42,531 nucleotides of DNA, taken from contig CAZVXI010000003.1 of the NCBI GenBank assembly GCA_964631295.1, positions 1 through 42,531 of the forward strand. Reading direction: 5' to 3'. Shown here piece by piece: positions 24,340 to 33,631 of this stretch. The notes under the pieces are model-generated. The model saw only the letters and a list, made by a program, of their open reading frames with translations. It was not told the DNA's origin and did not search any database. The stretch is from CAZVXI01 sp964631295 (GTDB lineage: Bacteria > Planctomycetota > Phycisphaerae > Phycisphaerales > SM1A02). The position numbers were made by a program, and so were the translations under genes. Every line of letters begins with the position of its first letter. The first letter of the stretch is position 1.

Positions 24340-25287
24340 TCATGCAGAAACAGCAATTCGCGGGTCAACCCACCGGTATGTGACATCGACGAGCAAGTTG
24401 AACAACACCAGCATCGTCGCATAGGTGAGCACAATCCCCATGATGAGCGTGAGATCTTTGGCGAGCACCGCATCGACAAAGTGCGTGCCGATGCCCGGAA
24501 CTGCAAAGACTTTCTCGACGACAAATGAGCCGGTCATCGCCATCGCCGCTGCCGGCCCGAGGTAACTGAGGACCGGCAGGAACGCATTCTTGAGCGCGTG
24601 TTTGAGCAACACTGTTCGTTCGGGCAGGCCCTTGGCGCGGGCCGTGCGGACATGATCGCTTTGCAGTTGTTCGATCATGCCGAAGCGCGTCAGCCGCGCG
24701 ATATACGCAGCAAACGGCAGCGAGAGTGTCACGGCTGGCAATATGAGATGCGCGAAGCCGCCCCATCCACCGATCGGCAGCCACGCAAGCCAGACCGCGA
24801 ACACGAGCAGCAGCGCCGTGCCAATGACGAATGTCGGCAGTGATATTCCGATGAGTGCAAGCAGCAGCGTTGCCGCGTCCATCCACGAGCCGGGCCGCAC
24901 CGCACCAAGCACACCCGCAGCCGTCCCGATGATGACCGCCAGCAGGATCGCGGTGAGTCCAAGCGTGATTGACACAGGCAGACCGGCCGCAAGGATTTCG
25001 TTCACTGTCCAGTTCTCGTGCCGGAGGCTTGGGCCGAGATCGAACGGCTGGTCATGGACGCCGATCAGCCAACTCACCCCGCTCGCTTTGCCCAGGTAAT
25101 CGAAGTAGAACGTCACCGGATTGTCGAGCGCATAACTCGCGAGCATCGCCTGCATGATCTCTTCAGGCGGCCTGCGACCCTCTGGCTTCTCCAACGGATT
25201 GCCGGGCGCAAGCCACGCGAGCGCGAACGTGATCGTGTAGATCACGAACACAATCACCGGAACTTGTGCCAGTCGGCGGATGATCAT
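24340..25287 (-). CDS. Oligopeptide/dipeptide ABC permease, DppB/OppB type
   Basis: 315 residues with six predicted membrane helices. N-terminal RRLAQVPVIVFVIYTITFAL and PGNPLEKPEG are typical of DppB/OppB, and the inner-membrane EAA loop reads DHVRTARAKGLPERTVLLKHALKNAFLPVL. The C-terminal FVVEKVFAVPGIGTHFVDAVLAKD is also classic. The protein forms half of the membrane channel for peptides or nickel-type ligands, working with a DppC/OppC partner and two ATPases. Its ATG overlaps the stop of the binding-protein gene by four bases (ATGA), so the two are co-translated. No DppC or ATPase gene follows; the next gene is a methyltransferase behind its own control region. Confidence 0.92.
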   Translation of the reverse strand: MIIRRLAQVPVIVFVIYTITFALAWLAPGNPLEKPEGRRPPEEIMQAMLASYALDNPVTFYFDYLGKASGVSWLIGVHDQPFDLGPSLRHENWTVNEILAAGLPVSITLGLTAILLAVIIGTAAGVLGAVRPGSWMDAATLLLALIGISLPTFVIGTALLLVFAVWLAWLPIGGWGGFAHLILPAVTLSLPFAAYIARLTRFGMIEQLQSDHVRTARAKGLPERTVLLKHALKNAFLPVLSYLGPAAAMAMTGSFVVEKVFAVPGIGTHFVDAVLAKDLTLIMGIVLTYATMLVLFNLLVDVTYRWVDPRIAVSA

Positions 25288-27212
25288 GGTGCCACCCGCT
25301 CGAATCGCCAGAAGTACTGCATCTGCCGCGGATGACGGCTTACGCCACGCAGTTCACTCGGCCTGTACATGGAAATCTGCACGAGCTGTCGCAGCGGCAT
25401 GAGCGGCAACTGCTCTTCGACGAGCATCCGCTCAGCTTCACGCAGGATCGCCATGCGCCTCGCAGCATCAAGTTCGTTCGCTGCCTGATCCAGCAGCGCA
25501 TCATACGGTTCATGTGCGAATCCGCGATCGTTGTTGCCGTCACTCGTGCGGTTGATGTCGAGGAATGTCGTCGGGTCGCCGTAATCGCCATACCAGCGTC
25601 CGGGCGCGATCATGAAGTTGCCCTGCTTGAGGTCTTCCTTGAAGAACTTGCTGTCCTTGCTGTGCAACTCGATCTGCACACCAAGCGCCTGTTCCCACTG
25701 CGACTTGACATGAAGCACAACCCAGTTGGTGCTCGGCGTATGGACAAGCCGAATCACCGGGAACGGATCCCCCGTGCTGTCCTCGACTGCGCCGTCTCCA
25801 TCGCGATCCAACCAGCCGGCCGATGCAAGCTCTCGCTTCGCTGCGTCAACATCAAACGCCAGCCCGCTCGGGCCGTCGTATGCTGGAATCGAGCCGTGCG
25901 GGATCAGCACGTTCACCGCTGGCTCGTTGAGCCGCGTGGCGTGCTCCACGACGGCCTGTTTGTCGATGGCCATCGAAAACGCGCGGCGCACAGCAGGAAT
26001 CGTGAACGGGTTCTCGCGGCCATCGGGGAGCTGCGCGCGGCAGTTGAAACTGAAGAAACTCGTGCCGAACGCAGGCGTGAGGTGTATGTCACGCCGTTGC
26101 CCCTTGTTCGGTTCAGGCAGTTGCGCGATCGCATCATCAAACGCAATGCCTGATGCAAGCAGCGAGTCGAGTTCAGCGCGGTGTTCCTGTTCGTATGCAG
26201 AACGCTGCGCGAGCATGTCTGCTTCGTAGTCTGTGCCAACGGTTGGCATCCACTCGGCAGCGCCTGATTCGAACGCAAGCACGCGCGTGTTGTTGTCTTC
26301 GATCGTCAGCAGCGTGACTGATTGATTGCGCAGCAACCCCGGGCGATGGAAATGTTGATTCGCATCAAGCCGGATGTCGCGCTTGTAGCGCCACTGCGTG
26401 AGGACATACGGCCCATTGCTGACATGTCGGCCCGGCCGCGCCCACTGGTGGTCCTGCTCGAATCGCCCCGTCGCCGGGTCGAGCCGGACAAATGCGCGAT
26501 CCCGCATTGGCGGTGGATTCGACCGATCAAGATGATCAGCAGGCCAGCCCTCGACCGCTGGCTGATACACCGGGCAGCACACGACGAAGCACAGCAAGTC
26601 GAGCACGTATGCCGTCGGCTGGCTGAGGCGAATCTCGAGCGTGCTGCCGTCATCGAGTGACCGCACACCGACCGTGTCATCAAACTGCTGCAGCGCATCA
26701 GCCCACGCAGCTTCGACGGCACCGATGCGCGCTTCATCGGATGACATTTTCTGCGAAGCCTGCGCGGTGGCGCGCATCTGCTCCTGCCGCCAATCGAAGA
26801 ACCCCGCGGCGCCGTCGATGACGAACAACAGTCCTGAGTAGTCCGCGGCGGTGTCCGGCATGAGCAGCCGGCGCAGCGCGTATACAAAATCATCGGCCAG
26901 CACAGGCTCGCCATTCGACCAGGCTGCTCCCGGCGCGATTGCAAAGCGCCAGGTGAGTTGATCCGCGCTGATCGACCACGACTCAGCGGCTGCAGGCACG
27001 ATCGAGTAATCGTCCAGATTCCACCGTACGAGCGGCTCATACAACGCGTATGCAAGCCGAAAGTCCTGCAGGTAACTCATGCGCTGCGGATCGAGGGTGA
27101 ACGCGTCCTTGTCATTGACGATGACAATATCGCTGCGCGGCGGCGTGGAGTCGACATACAACACCCCCGCCAGTAACCCGGCAAGTATCAACAGTGGTGC
27201 GATCCATCGCAT
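25284..27212 (-). CDS. Oligopeptide-binding protein of an ABC transporter (OppA type)
   Basis: 642 residues, longer than usual OppA (~540). The N-terminus MRWIAPLLILAGLLAGVLYVDS is a membrane anchor or uncleaved signal without a lipobox Cys. SBP family 5 features: FTLDPQRMSYLQDFRLAYALYEPLVRWN, AESWSISADQLTWRFAIAPGAAWSNGEPVLADDFVYALRRL, NGPYVLTQWRYKRDIRLDANQ, FTIPAVRRAFSMAIDKQAVV, and the C-terminal EAERMLVEEQLPLMPL. A helical insert around residues 160-195 accounts for part of the extra length. It would capture peptides in the periplasm and hand them to the permease, whose gene overlaps it. The small unknown gene 23 bases upstream is probably in the same operon. Confidence 0.92.
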   Translation of the reverse strand: MRWIAPLLILAGLLAGVLYVDSTPPRSDIVIVNDKDAFTLDPQRMSYLQDFRLAYALYEPLVRWNLDDYSIVPAAAESWSISADQLTWRFAIAPGAAWSNGEPVLADDFVYALRRLLMPDTAADYSGLLFVIDGAAGFFDWRQEQMRATAQASQKMSSDEARIGAVEAAWADALQQFDDTVGVRSLDDGSTLEIRLSQPTAYVLDLLCFVVCCPVYQPAVEGWPADHLDRSNPPPMRDRAFVRLDPATGRFEQDHQWARPGRHVSNGPYVLTQWRYKRDIRLDANQHFHRPGLLRNQSVTLLTIEDNNTRVLAFESGAAEWMPTVGTDYEADMLAQRSAYEQEHRAELDSLLASGIAFDDAIAQLPEPNKGQRRDIHLTPAFGTSFFSFNCRAQLPDGRENPFTIPAVRRAFSMAIDKQAVVEHATRLNEPAVNVLIPHGSIPAYDGPSGLAFDVDAAKRELASAGWLDRDGDGAVEDSTGDPFPVIRLVHTPSTNWVVLHVKSQWEQALGVQIELHSKDSKFFKEDLKQGNFMIAPGRWYGDYGDPTTFLDINRTSDGNNDRGFAHEPYDALLDQAANELDAARRMAILREAERMLVEEQLPLMPLRQLVQISMYRPSELRGVSRHPRQMQYFWRFERVAP

Positions 27213-27235
27213 GCGTCAGGAGCGCCTCTTCACTG

Positions 27236-27808
27236 TTACTGATGCGCCTCAAACGCGTCTGCAACTTCGTCAGCCAGCACATGGCTGCCGAGTGTCAAGC
27301 GCATCGCGCCATCGGGAACGATCTCTATGATGAACGGCGCCGTCGCGGATGTGATCAACAGCGTTTGCGATTCGCCCTCGCCATCGGAGAACAGCGCCCG
27401 CACGAGCGACACCAGCAGATTGAAATCTGCGGCATCACACAGCAGCGGGTCGCGGCCGTTGAGCGCGACTGTGGCCGTGTGCTCGAACTCCTGCCAATCT
27501 TCGTTCTCCGCGAGTGAGAACGCGACCGCATCGAACACGTTCCGCCACTTGCCCACCGGCATGAGCACGACCTGCGACATGCGCAGCAGATGCAGCAGGT
27601 GTTCGAGCATCGCGGGCATCTCGCCCTTGGCAACCTCGATCGACCTCGCGCCCTCGTGTGCGTCGACTGATCCGTCCGTGTGAATGTGCAAGTGAACGGT
27701 CTCGTCGTCGTCTTTCATCGACAACCGCGCGAGATCGCCGTCCTCCTCCTGGGTCATGCCCATTTCGCTGAGGACGCTGAGAACTTCCGCCTGATCCACG
27801 AATTCCAC
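27236..27808 (-). CDS. Uncharacterised acidic protein upstream of the peptide transporter
   Basis: 190 residues, clearly protein-like but not of a family I recognise. It is acidic, with no signal peptide or membrane helix, so cytosolic. Notable segments: DETVHLHIHTDGSVDAHEG near 33-52, then SIEVAKGEMPAMLEHLLHLLRMSQVVLMPVGKWRNVFDAVAF and EFEHTATVALNGRDPLL. The alternating strand/helix pattern suggests a compact alpha/beta domain. It is 23 bases upstream of the oligopeptide-binding protein on the same strand and may be the first gene of that operon. It is divergent from the phosphatase gene; a GCGACG-CCAAT-CGTCGC inverted repeat (27829-27845) lies in the shared upstream region. Confidence 0.7.
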   Translation of the reverse strand: MEFVDQAEVLSVLSEMGMTQEEDGDLARLSMKDDDETVHLHIHTDGSVDAHEGARSIEVAKGEMPAMLEHLLHLLRMSQVVLMPVGKWRNVFDAVAFSLAENEDWQEFEHTATVALNGRDPLLCDAADFNLLVSLVRALFSDGEGESQTLLITSATAPFIIEIVPDGAMRLTLGSHVLADEVADAFEAHQ

Positions 27809-27988
27809 TGGTTACTCCAACTGCGATGGCGACGCCAATCGTCGCGCCTCGCATGCAATGTACCGCAGGGTGGATTGATCCCGCAAGCAAGATGCACCGG
27901 GTGGCTCGCATCTGCCTACCTGCGATGTTGTCCGCGTGCCGCTACGATACACCGACATTGCCAATCAAGGCGAGCCCAGAGCCGATCC

Positions 27989-28486
27989 ATGCGCACGATT
28001 CTCTTTGTTTGTACCGGAAACACCTGCCGCAGCCCGATGGCTGAGGCGATCGCGCGGCACTGGATTCTCAACGAGGGTGCAGACGCCCTCGGCGACATCG
28101 CCGACGACCTGCTCGTGGCATCCGCCGGCATCTACGCCGCCGACGGCTCGCCCACCAGCATCGAAACGGTCGATGCGCTCGAGTCCATCGGAATCGAGCA
28201 CAGCGGGTACAGCAAACCGCTCACGCTGGAGATGATCGCCAAGGCTGATGCGGTCCTGTGCATGACAGACAGCCACGTCTCGGCTGTTCGGTCGATGGCC
28301 GCCGAGGACGACTCCGTCGACACGATCATCGAACGGCTCGACCCGGAAGACGACACCGCCGACCCGATCGGCGAGGGAGTGCGGGCATATCGCACTGTGC
28401 TCGAACGGCTGCGGGCGATCATCCCCGAGCGATTGAAGGAGATTTTGTCCCATGAAGGTGGCTCTCGCATCGGATCATCGCGGTGA
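27989..28486 (+). CDS. Low-molecular-weight phosphatase, YwlE-like (probable protein arginine phosphatase)
   Basis: 165 residues from the ATG at 27989. The phosphatase loop at the N-terminus is ILFVCTGNTCRSPMAEA: Cys, five residues, Arg, then Ser-Pro. The general-acid loop is the DPIGEG near the C-terminus. In the low-molecular-weight PTP family a Thr at the fourth place after the catalytic Cys (CTGNTCRS) marks YwlE-type arginine phosphatases, while tyrosine phosphatases usually have Ile/Val (CxGNICRS). The next gene, overlapping by 35 bases, is rpiB; ywlE and the rpiB-like ywlF are also neighbours in Bacillus. An arsenate-reductase or tyrosine-phosphatase role is the alternative. Confidence 0.87.
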   Translation: MRTILFVCTGNTCRSPMAEAIARHWILNEGADALGDIADDLLVASAGIYAADGSPTSIETVDALESIGIEHSGYSKPLTLEMIAKADAVLCMTDSHVSAVRSMAAEDDSVDTIIERLDPEDDTADPIGEGVRAYRTVLERLRAIIPERLKEILSHEGGSRIGSSR

Positions 28487-28928
28487 CGCGGCCGGGGCAT
28501 CACTCGCCCGGCACCTTGAAGCGGCTGGCCACGACGTGCTCATGCTCGGCGAAACCGGGCCGGACTCACGCGACTACCCGATCAGCGCCTGGCTCGTCGG
28601 ACGCGCTGTCGCCGATGGTCAGGCCGAGGTCGGCATCCTGCTGTGCGGTTCTGGCAACGGCATCGCCATCGCATCGAACAAGATTCCGGGCGTGCGGGCT
28701 GCCATCGGCTATGACAACCACGCGGTCGAAATGTCGCGAAGGCACAACGATGCCAACGTGCTCTGCATCGCCGCAGACGCGAGCGATCCGGATCAGATCA
28801 ATGCCTGGGCCGATCTCTGGCTGGCGACACCATTCGAGGGTGGCCGCCACGCGAGGCGCGTCAGCCAGATGACGGACATCGAACGTGGCGATGCACCGTC
28901 CGCAAACGACCACGCGCACACTGCGTGA
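28452..28928 (+). CDS. rpiB: Ribose-5-phosphate isomerase B
   Basis: 158 residues. The RpiB/LacA/LacB sugar-isomerase family is clear: MKVALASDHRGDAAG at the N-terminus, DSRDYP, the catalytic-Cys strand GILLCGSGNGIAIASNKIPGVRAA, and YDNHAVEMSRRHNDANVLCI. The enzyme interconverts ribose 5-phosphate and ribulose 5-phosphate in the pentose phosphate pathway. CGSGNG replaces the more common CGTGIG. The start codon lies inside the end of the phosphatase gene (35-base overlap), so translation is probably coupled. The tail from about 140 on is acidic and low in complexity. A convergent carboxypeptidase gene ends 40 bases downstream. Confidence 0.93.
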   Translation: MKVALASDHRGDAAGASLARHLEAAGHDVLMLGETGPDSRDYPISAWLVGRAVADGQAEVGILLCGSGNGIAIASNKIPGVRAAIGYDNHAVEMSRRHNDANVLCIAADASDPDQINAWADLWLATPFEGGRHARRVSQMTDIERGDAPSANDHAHTA

Positions 28929-28968
28929 TGGCCGCCGTCATGTCGCGTGAGCGATCAGGTTGGGCGCG

Positions 28969-31290
28969 TCACGCCATCGAACCCCAGTTGCTCAGGACGG
29001 CCAGCAGGTCTGCGAGGTCAACGTCGCCGTCGCCATCTGCATCGCCGCCGCCCGATCCACCGGTGCCCCAGTTGCTGAGCACATCAAGCAGGTCCGCGAG
29101 ATCGACGTTGCCGTCGCCGGTGGTATCGCCGGGCAGTGAACACACCTCGATGCCGGTGATGTCCAGATCATCGATGCCCGCTTCGACGATCTGCCCGGAG
29201 TCCAAGTCGCTGGCGATGAATCGCAGGCGCATGTCGTCGGTGAGCGTCACGCCGGCCGCGTCCAGATCATCCTGCGTGATGATGTGCTCGCGCCACAGCA
29301 GCGCGCCGCTTGAATCATGCAGCGCGATCTGCGTCCACGGGCCGGCGAGCCCGCCGCTGCTGATCTCGACGGTCATCCGGTCCGTGACGCTGAGATCTGT
29401 CAGGTGCAGGAAGTAGCGGTAGAAAATGAACCACGTTTCGCTCACGGTCATGTCGTACGCAGGGCTTGTGAGCGTGACGGAGCCGCCGTCAACATCGGAG
29501 TTGCCTGCCGTGTTGTCAGTGAGCCATGCCTGGCCGCTGCCATCACCATCGCTCACCGGATCGTACGGCCAACTGTCATCATCGATCGGCACACCACGTT
29601 GCCACTGACCGTCGCTTGCGGTGGCGCTGGTTGTCCAGCCGGCGTCGGTCTCGAAGCTGTCATCAGCGATCGTGACGGTCGTTGTCGCCACGATCGCGTG
29701 GGGCGAATCCGCACCGTCAGCGGGCACTGTGAACGCGTAGCCATCAGTCGTGTCAATCTGCAGGTACCACTCGATGACTTCGCCGCACGGGCCTGTGTTG
29801 AACGTGGCCTGATAGTCATCGCCACCCATGTGCGTCAACGGTGATTCGATCCAGCTCCGCGCTGCCGTCTGCGTGAACAACTTCCCAGTGGTTGGATCGA
29901 GCGTGAGCCCGCCGCGCGGTTCGAACGTGAAGTCGATATTGACAGTGCTGTTGGCAGGGAGCACCGGCGGCGGAACCGAATCGCCATCCCAGTCGACAGG
30001 GAGCGTGCGGGCGAAGTCGATCATCGCCAGCGCCGCCTGATAGTTTTCCTGCGCGTTGGGCTCGATTTCGGTCGGATCCGGATCGAACGTGCAACACGCG
30101 GGTCGCATTTCGATCGTGTAGCCGATGATCCCCTGATCGGTTGTCCAGTCGGGGGCAATGCCGCTGGCGAACCCGACGCCACCTGCCCCGGAGACGTTTT
30201 CATACGGCGTGCCGAACACGCTCGCAATCGCGTCGCGCATCATCTTTCCGAGCGCCTCAATCGACTCAAAGTCGTTGGGCACATCGTCATAGGGCTCGAC
30301 GAATCCCCACGGCTGCAGGATCACCTCGCCGAACGTGTGGAAGTCGATGTGGGCGACGATTTGCGGTCGGGCGAGGATGAAATCCCGCAGGTTCTGTGTT
30401 TCCGGCTCGCTGAACGGAGCCGTGCCGCGATATATCTGGCTGTCGGTGCTGCCGCTCGAACCGACACCGCCCCAGTTCTTGTCCCAGTTTCGATTGGGAT
30501 CGACACCGAAGATGCCGCCGCCGTTGTCACGCCGGTTCTTGCGCCAGTTGCGATCAGTCGTCCACGTGTACACATACCCGTCGGGGTTCGTGATGGGGAC
30601 GATGAAGATCTCTGTCGAGTCGACCAGTTGCTGAATCCACGGGTCGCTGCTGTAGTTGGTGAGCAGTTGCTCGGCGATGTACATTGCAGTCATCGGCGTG
30701 AGCCATTCGCGCGCGTGCTGGCATGCGTTGATAAGCACTGCGGGCTTGGTCGTACCGTCGCCGCTGATGCGCATGGCGAAGGTCTCGCGGCTTTCCAGCG
30801 AATCACCGATGTCGATCTTGCTGACCAGCGTCGGATGCGCCGCGACGAGGTCGTCGATCAGCGTGTTGACCTGGTCGCGATCTTTGTAGTCGTCGTACCA
30901 GCTCACGCCGCGCAGACCGGCTGCGAGTTGCTCGTTGTGCTGCGCGATGCGCTGCTGTTCTGCTTTGTGCCGGGCGCGAACGTCAGCATCAATGACTTCG
31001 TAGGGTTGCTCCATCTGCTGCAGCAGGGCCTCCTGCTCAGGCGTCACGTAGTAATCGCTCACGCCGAGTCCGGGCCGACACGCTGCGGGATTCATCCCGG
31101 CTTTCATGATCTGCTCGAAAACGTCTCGCGAGATGACATTCGTGCGTATCTGCTTGATGGGTGGCTGTTGATCGATTCCACGGCCATCCCGCCGCGCCTG
31201 TTGTGCGTGGCTGAGCGTCGCCAACCCGCATATCGCTGCGATTGCGATGCTCGCCACCTGCTGATACCTGCCGCGCCCGTTCTGATGCAT
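28969..31290 (-). CDS. Secreted M14 zinc carboxypeptidase with shared C-terminal modules
   Basis: 773 residues from the ATG at 31290, which has AAGGA upstream and opens a signal peptide ending near SHA29; the open frame upstream is not protein-like. A propeptide-like region (30-128) precedes the peptidase M14 domain: zinc ligands H192-x-x-E195 (ACQHAREW) and H318 (HIDFHTFGE), substrate-binding NPDGYVY and DPNRNWDKNW, and catalytic Glu E394 (YTIEMRP). After the domain come an Ig-like beta region, a segment starting SFETDAGW with WLTDNTAGNSDVD, and two EF-hand/dockerin-like repeats ending LSNWG. These last parts match the protease at 8569-10770. It is presumably an extracellular carboxypeptidase that trims peptides released by endopeptidases. 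Confidence 0.93.
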   Translation of the reverse strand: MHQNGRGRYQQVASIAIAAICGLATLSHAQQARRDGRGIDQQPPIKQIRTNVISRDVFEQIMKAGMNPAACRPGLGVSDYYVTPEQEALLQQMEQPYEVIDADVRARHKAEQQRIAQHNEQLAAGLRGVSWYDDYKDRDQVNTLIDDLVAAHPTLVSKIDIGDSLESRETFAMRISGDGTTKPAVLINACQHAREWLTPMTAMYIAEQLLTNYSSDPWIQQLVDSTEIFIVPITNPDGYVYTWTTDRNWRKNRRDNGGGIFGVDPNRNWDKNWGGVGSSGSTDSQIYRGTAPFSEPETQNLRDFILARPQIVAHIDFHTFGEVILQPWGFVEPYDDVPNDFESIEALGKMMRDAIASVFGTPYENVSGAGGVGFASGIAPDWTTDQGIIGYTIEMRPACCTFDPDPTEIEPNAQENYQAALAMIDFARTLPVDWDGDSVPPPVLPANSTVNIDFTFEPRGGLTLDPTTGKLFTQTAARSWIESPLTHMGGDDYQATFNTGPCGEVIEWYLQIDTTDGYAFTVPADGADSPHAIVATTTVTIADDSFETDAGWTTSATASDGQWQRGVPIDDDSWPYDPVSDGDGSGQAWLTDNTAGNSDVDGGSVTLTSPAYDMTVSETWFIFYRYFLHLTDLSVTDRMTVEISSGGLAGPWTQIALHDSSGALLWREHIITQDDLDAAGVTLTDDMRLRFIASDLDSGQIVEAGIDDLDITGIEVCSLPGDTTGDGNVDLADLLDVLSNWGTGGSGGGDADGDGDVDLADLLAVLSNWGSMA

Positions 31291-31494
31291 ATTTCTGCGG
31301 TCCTTCTTCTTCCCCCGGGCTGCCTTCGGTCGCCCGTCTGATAACCCGGGCAAGCACGTTCTCTGCTTCCATAGTATGCGCAGCCGGGCCTGATTCGGAA
31401 GACCCAACCCGGCGGTCCATCCAATCGACGCCGGCACAGCCCGCATCCCCCGCCTGCTGTGACCACCGCCACTGGCACCTGCTACCCTTGAGCC

Positions 31495-32583
31495 ATGAGA
31501 AGTATTCCGCTCTTCCAGCCCATACGGGCAGCAGCCGCATCCGGTTTTATTGCGATTCTGTTGACAGGCTGCGCATCGCCCGGCTACTTCGAGAGCCACC
31601 CGCCGACGGCCTTCACCGAGCCAGCCTCCATGCCGGGCCCGGCAGCCGGGGTCATGGTCCATCGCCTGACCGCCGACGAAGAGGGCGATCCGGGCGAGCC
31701 AGCCGTGACATCCACCGCCCTCGCCGATGAGCCGCTGGCCATGTTCGTCGGACGTGGCGAAGCAGCCGGCATGCGCGTCGGCTGGGCGGAACTCATGGAA
31801 GCAGCGACGTGGGCGGATGTGCTGATTCTCGGCGAGCAGCACAACGATGCGGTCGGCCATGCGCTCCAGCACGCCGTGGTCGCCACTGCGATCGACTCGC
31901 GTGGAGATGCCGTCACGCTCGCGCTGGAGATGCTCGAGCGAGATGAGCAGCCCTTCGCCGACGATTACATGGACGGCATCATTGACGCAGAAGAGTTCAC
32001 ACGCCGCACAGAGTCAGGCAACTGGGGAGGGCGCAACGCCTGGCCTCACTGGTACCTGCCCGCCATCGACACGATCAAAGCTGCTGATGAACGTGTGATT
32101 GCTGCCAACGCGCCGCGCCGCTACGTGCGACTCGCCCGCAATGGCTACGACGAACTGCGCGCCCTCGACGCTGATCGGCGGCGTCTGTTCGAACTGCCAA
32201 CGCCAGCAAGCGAGGCGTATCGAAAGCGATTCTTCGATGTGATGTCCGGAATGGCCGGTCATGGCGGCGAGATGAGCCAGGAAGACGCCAACGCAATGGT
32301 CGAGTCGATCTTCCGATCACAACAAGTGTGGGACGCGACGATGGCAGACTCGGTCGTGCGCGCACATCGGCAGCGCGGCGGGCTGGTGATCCTGCTCATC
32401 GGACAGTTCCACAGCGACTTTCGCGGCGGCGTGGTCGAGCAGATGCTGGCGCGCGACCGGTCACTGCGCATCGTGAACGTCTCGATGCAGCCGCGCTCGT
32501 CGGATGTGTTGCTGGATGAAGATCGCGGCAGAGCAGACTTCGTGATTCACACCGGGGTGATTGAATCGCAAGGCGGCCGGTGA
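31495..32583 (+). CDS. ChaN-like lipoprotein
   Basis: 362 residues. N-terminal lipoprotein signal AAAASGFIAILLTGC, with Cys25-26 region LTGCAS as lipobox. The ChaN/haem-binding-uptake fold is indicated by DVLILGEQHNDAVGHALQHAVV, LALEMLERDEQPFADDYMDG, FTRRTESGNWGGRNAWPHWYLPAIDTIKA and, near the C-terminus, LVILLIGQFHSDFRGG. The known ChaN of Campylobacter binds paired haem groups, and family members are outer-membrane-associated lipoproteins of uncertain role. Here the H in LGEQH and the E in LEML are kept. About 205 bases of intergenic DNA separate it from the divergent carboxypeptidase gene; I see no strong promoter there. Confidence 0.82.
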   Translation: MRSIPLFQPIRAAAASGFIAILLTGCASPGYFESHPPTAFTEPASMPGPAAGVMVHRLTADEEGDPGEPAVTSTALADEPLAMFVGRGEAAGMRVGWAELMEAATWADVLILGEQHNDAVGHALQHAVVATAIDSRGDAVTLALEMLERDEQPFADDYMDGIIDAEEFTRRTESGNWGGRNAWPHWYLPAIDTIKAADERVIAANAPRRYVRLARNGYDELRALDADRRRLFELPTPASEAYRKRFFDVMSGMAGHGGEMSQEDANAMVESIFRSQQVWDATMADSVVRAHRQRGGLVILLIGQFHSDFRGGVVEQMLARDRSLRIVNVSMQPRSSDVLLDEDRGRADFVIHTGVIESQGGR

Positions 32584-32587
32584 TCCA

Positions 32588-33631
32588 TCAGCCGACGTAA
32601 GTCTTCACGCGTGTGGTCCACGTTTTTGTGCCTGACTCGAACTGGACGCGATTGCCGCTGATCCATGCCGGGCGCAGTTCAGGACCGCTGCCGCTTGTTG
32701 TCTGAAGCGTGGAGTCGATCAGTTGCAGCAGGCGGTCACTGCCGCTGATCGCCCGCTCGTATGCCTTGTTGGCCTGCTCAGCCGACTGCGCCTTGTCCCA
32801 GTGCATTTCGGCGATTTCGTACACGCGGGCAAGTTGCACGCCGAGTGCCCGGCCGAACTTGCGCTGGTCATCGAGGGACAGTGCCGGGTCAATGTACTGA
32901 ATCAGCAGACTGTCGATCACGCGGCAGACTGCAAGCATCAGATCGCTGGGCGCTCTGCTCGCCTGCTCCATCCGGTCGATGGCCTTCTGCAACGCTTCGA
33001 CTTGTGCTTCGCGCCCGACTTCGCGGCGGACGCTGGCCATTGCTTCGAAGTCGCGCAGGAGCACGACCCAGTTGTCTTCCAGATGAGACGCGGTGAGGAT
33101 GCGGCGCAGATATCCGTCGATCTGCGCGGGGCGCGCGTTGTCGCGCTGCAACTGCGCGAGCAGAATCCTCGCACCCTTCGCTGCCCAGAGACGGACTTTC
33201 CACCGCGGTTCATTGGCGGCGCTCACGTGGCGCATCGCCAGTTCCATTGCATCGCGCGAGCCGAGGAAACTCGTCACCTTCATCGCCTGCACGGCCTGGT
33301 AGGTCGAACCGTCTTCGAGAACGCGCTCGAGCCCTTCAAGCGTGGCCTTTGAATACGCAATGCGGAACGCAGCGGTTGCGAGCTGGTTGCTGGGCGGGTC
33401 GAGCAACTCATCAGCCGCTTCGGCAACCTCGTCGGCATCATCGCCGGCCAACCGACGAAGCCAGTGGTCTGCATAGCGCTGAATCTGCGCCTGTTCGTCG
33501 GCGGTCGGCTGACCCTGCATGTTGAGCAGCCGATCAAGATTGCGCGGCGCACCCTGCCCTGAAGCAGTGGATGCGATCAAGACAATGGCAAGCAGACCTG
33601 TAAGGTTCAGCAGCACACGACCCATATTCAT
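32588..33631 (-). CDS. Exported helical-repeat protein, function unknown
   Basis: 347 residues from the ATG at 33631 (GGAG five to six bases upstream); the ATG at 33625 is an alternative. A signal peptide runs MNMGRVLLNLTGLLAIVLIASTASGQ. The rest is almost wholly helical: ATAAFRIAYSKATLEGLERVLEDGSTYQAVQAMKVTSFLGSRDAMELAMRHV and WKVRLWAAKGARILLAQL look like HEAT/armadillo-style paired helices, with a short strand-rich end. I do not recognise a named family. It is divergent from another exported helical-repeat protein across a ~320-base region, so the pair may be jointly regulated. Its stop lies five bases from that of the convergent ChaN-like gene. Confidence 0.75.
   Translation of the reverse strand: MNMGRVLLNLTGLLAIVLIASTASGQGAPRNLDRLLNMQGQPTADEQAQIQRYADHWLRRLAGDDADEVAEAADELLDPPSNQLATAAFRIAYSKATLEGLERVLEDGSTYQAVQAMKVTSFLGSRDAMELAMRHVSAANEPRWKVRLWAAKGARILLAQLQRDNARPAQIDGYLRRILTASHLEDNWVVLLRDFEAMASVRREVGREAQVEALQKAIDRMEQASRAPSDLMLAVCRVIDSLLIQYIDPALSLDDQRKFGRALGVQLARVYEIAEMHWDKAQSAEQANKAYERAISGSDRLLQLIDSTLQTTSGSGPELRPAWISGNRVQFESGTKTWTTRVKTYVG

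Noticed and set aside
30337..31341. A 334-codon plus-strand frame opposite the carboxypeptidase
   Set aside because: Antisense to the M14 catalytic domain; composition is typical of a shadow frame.
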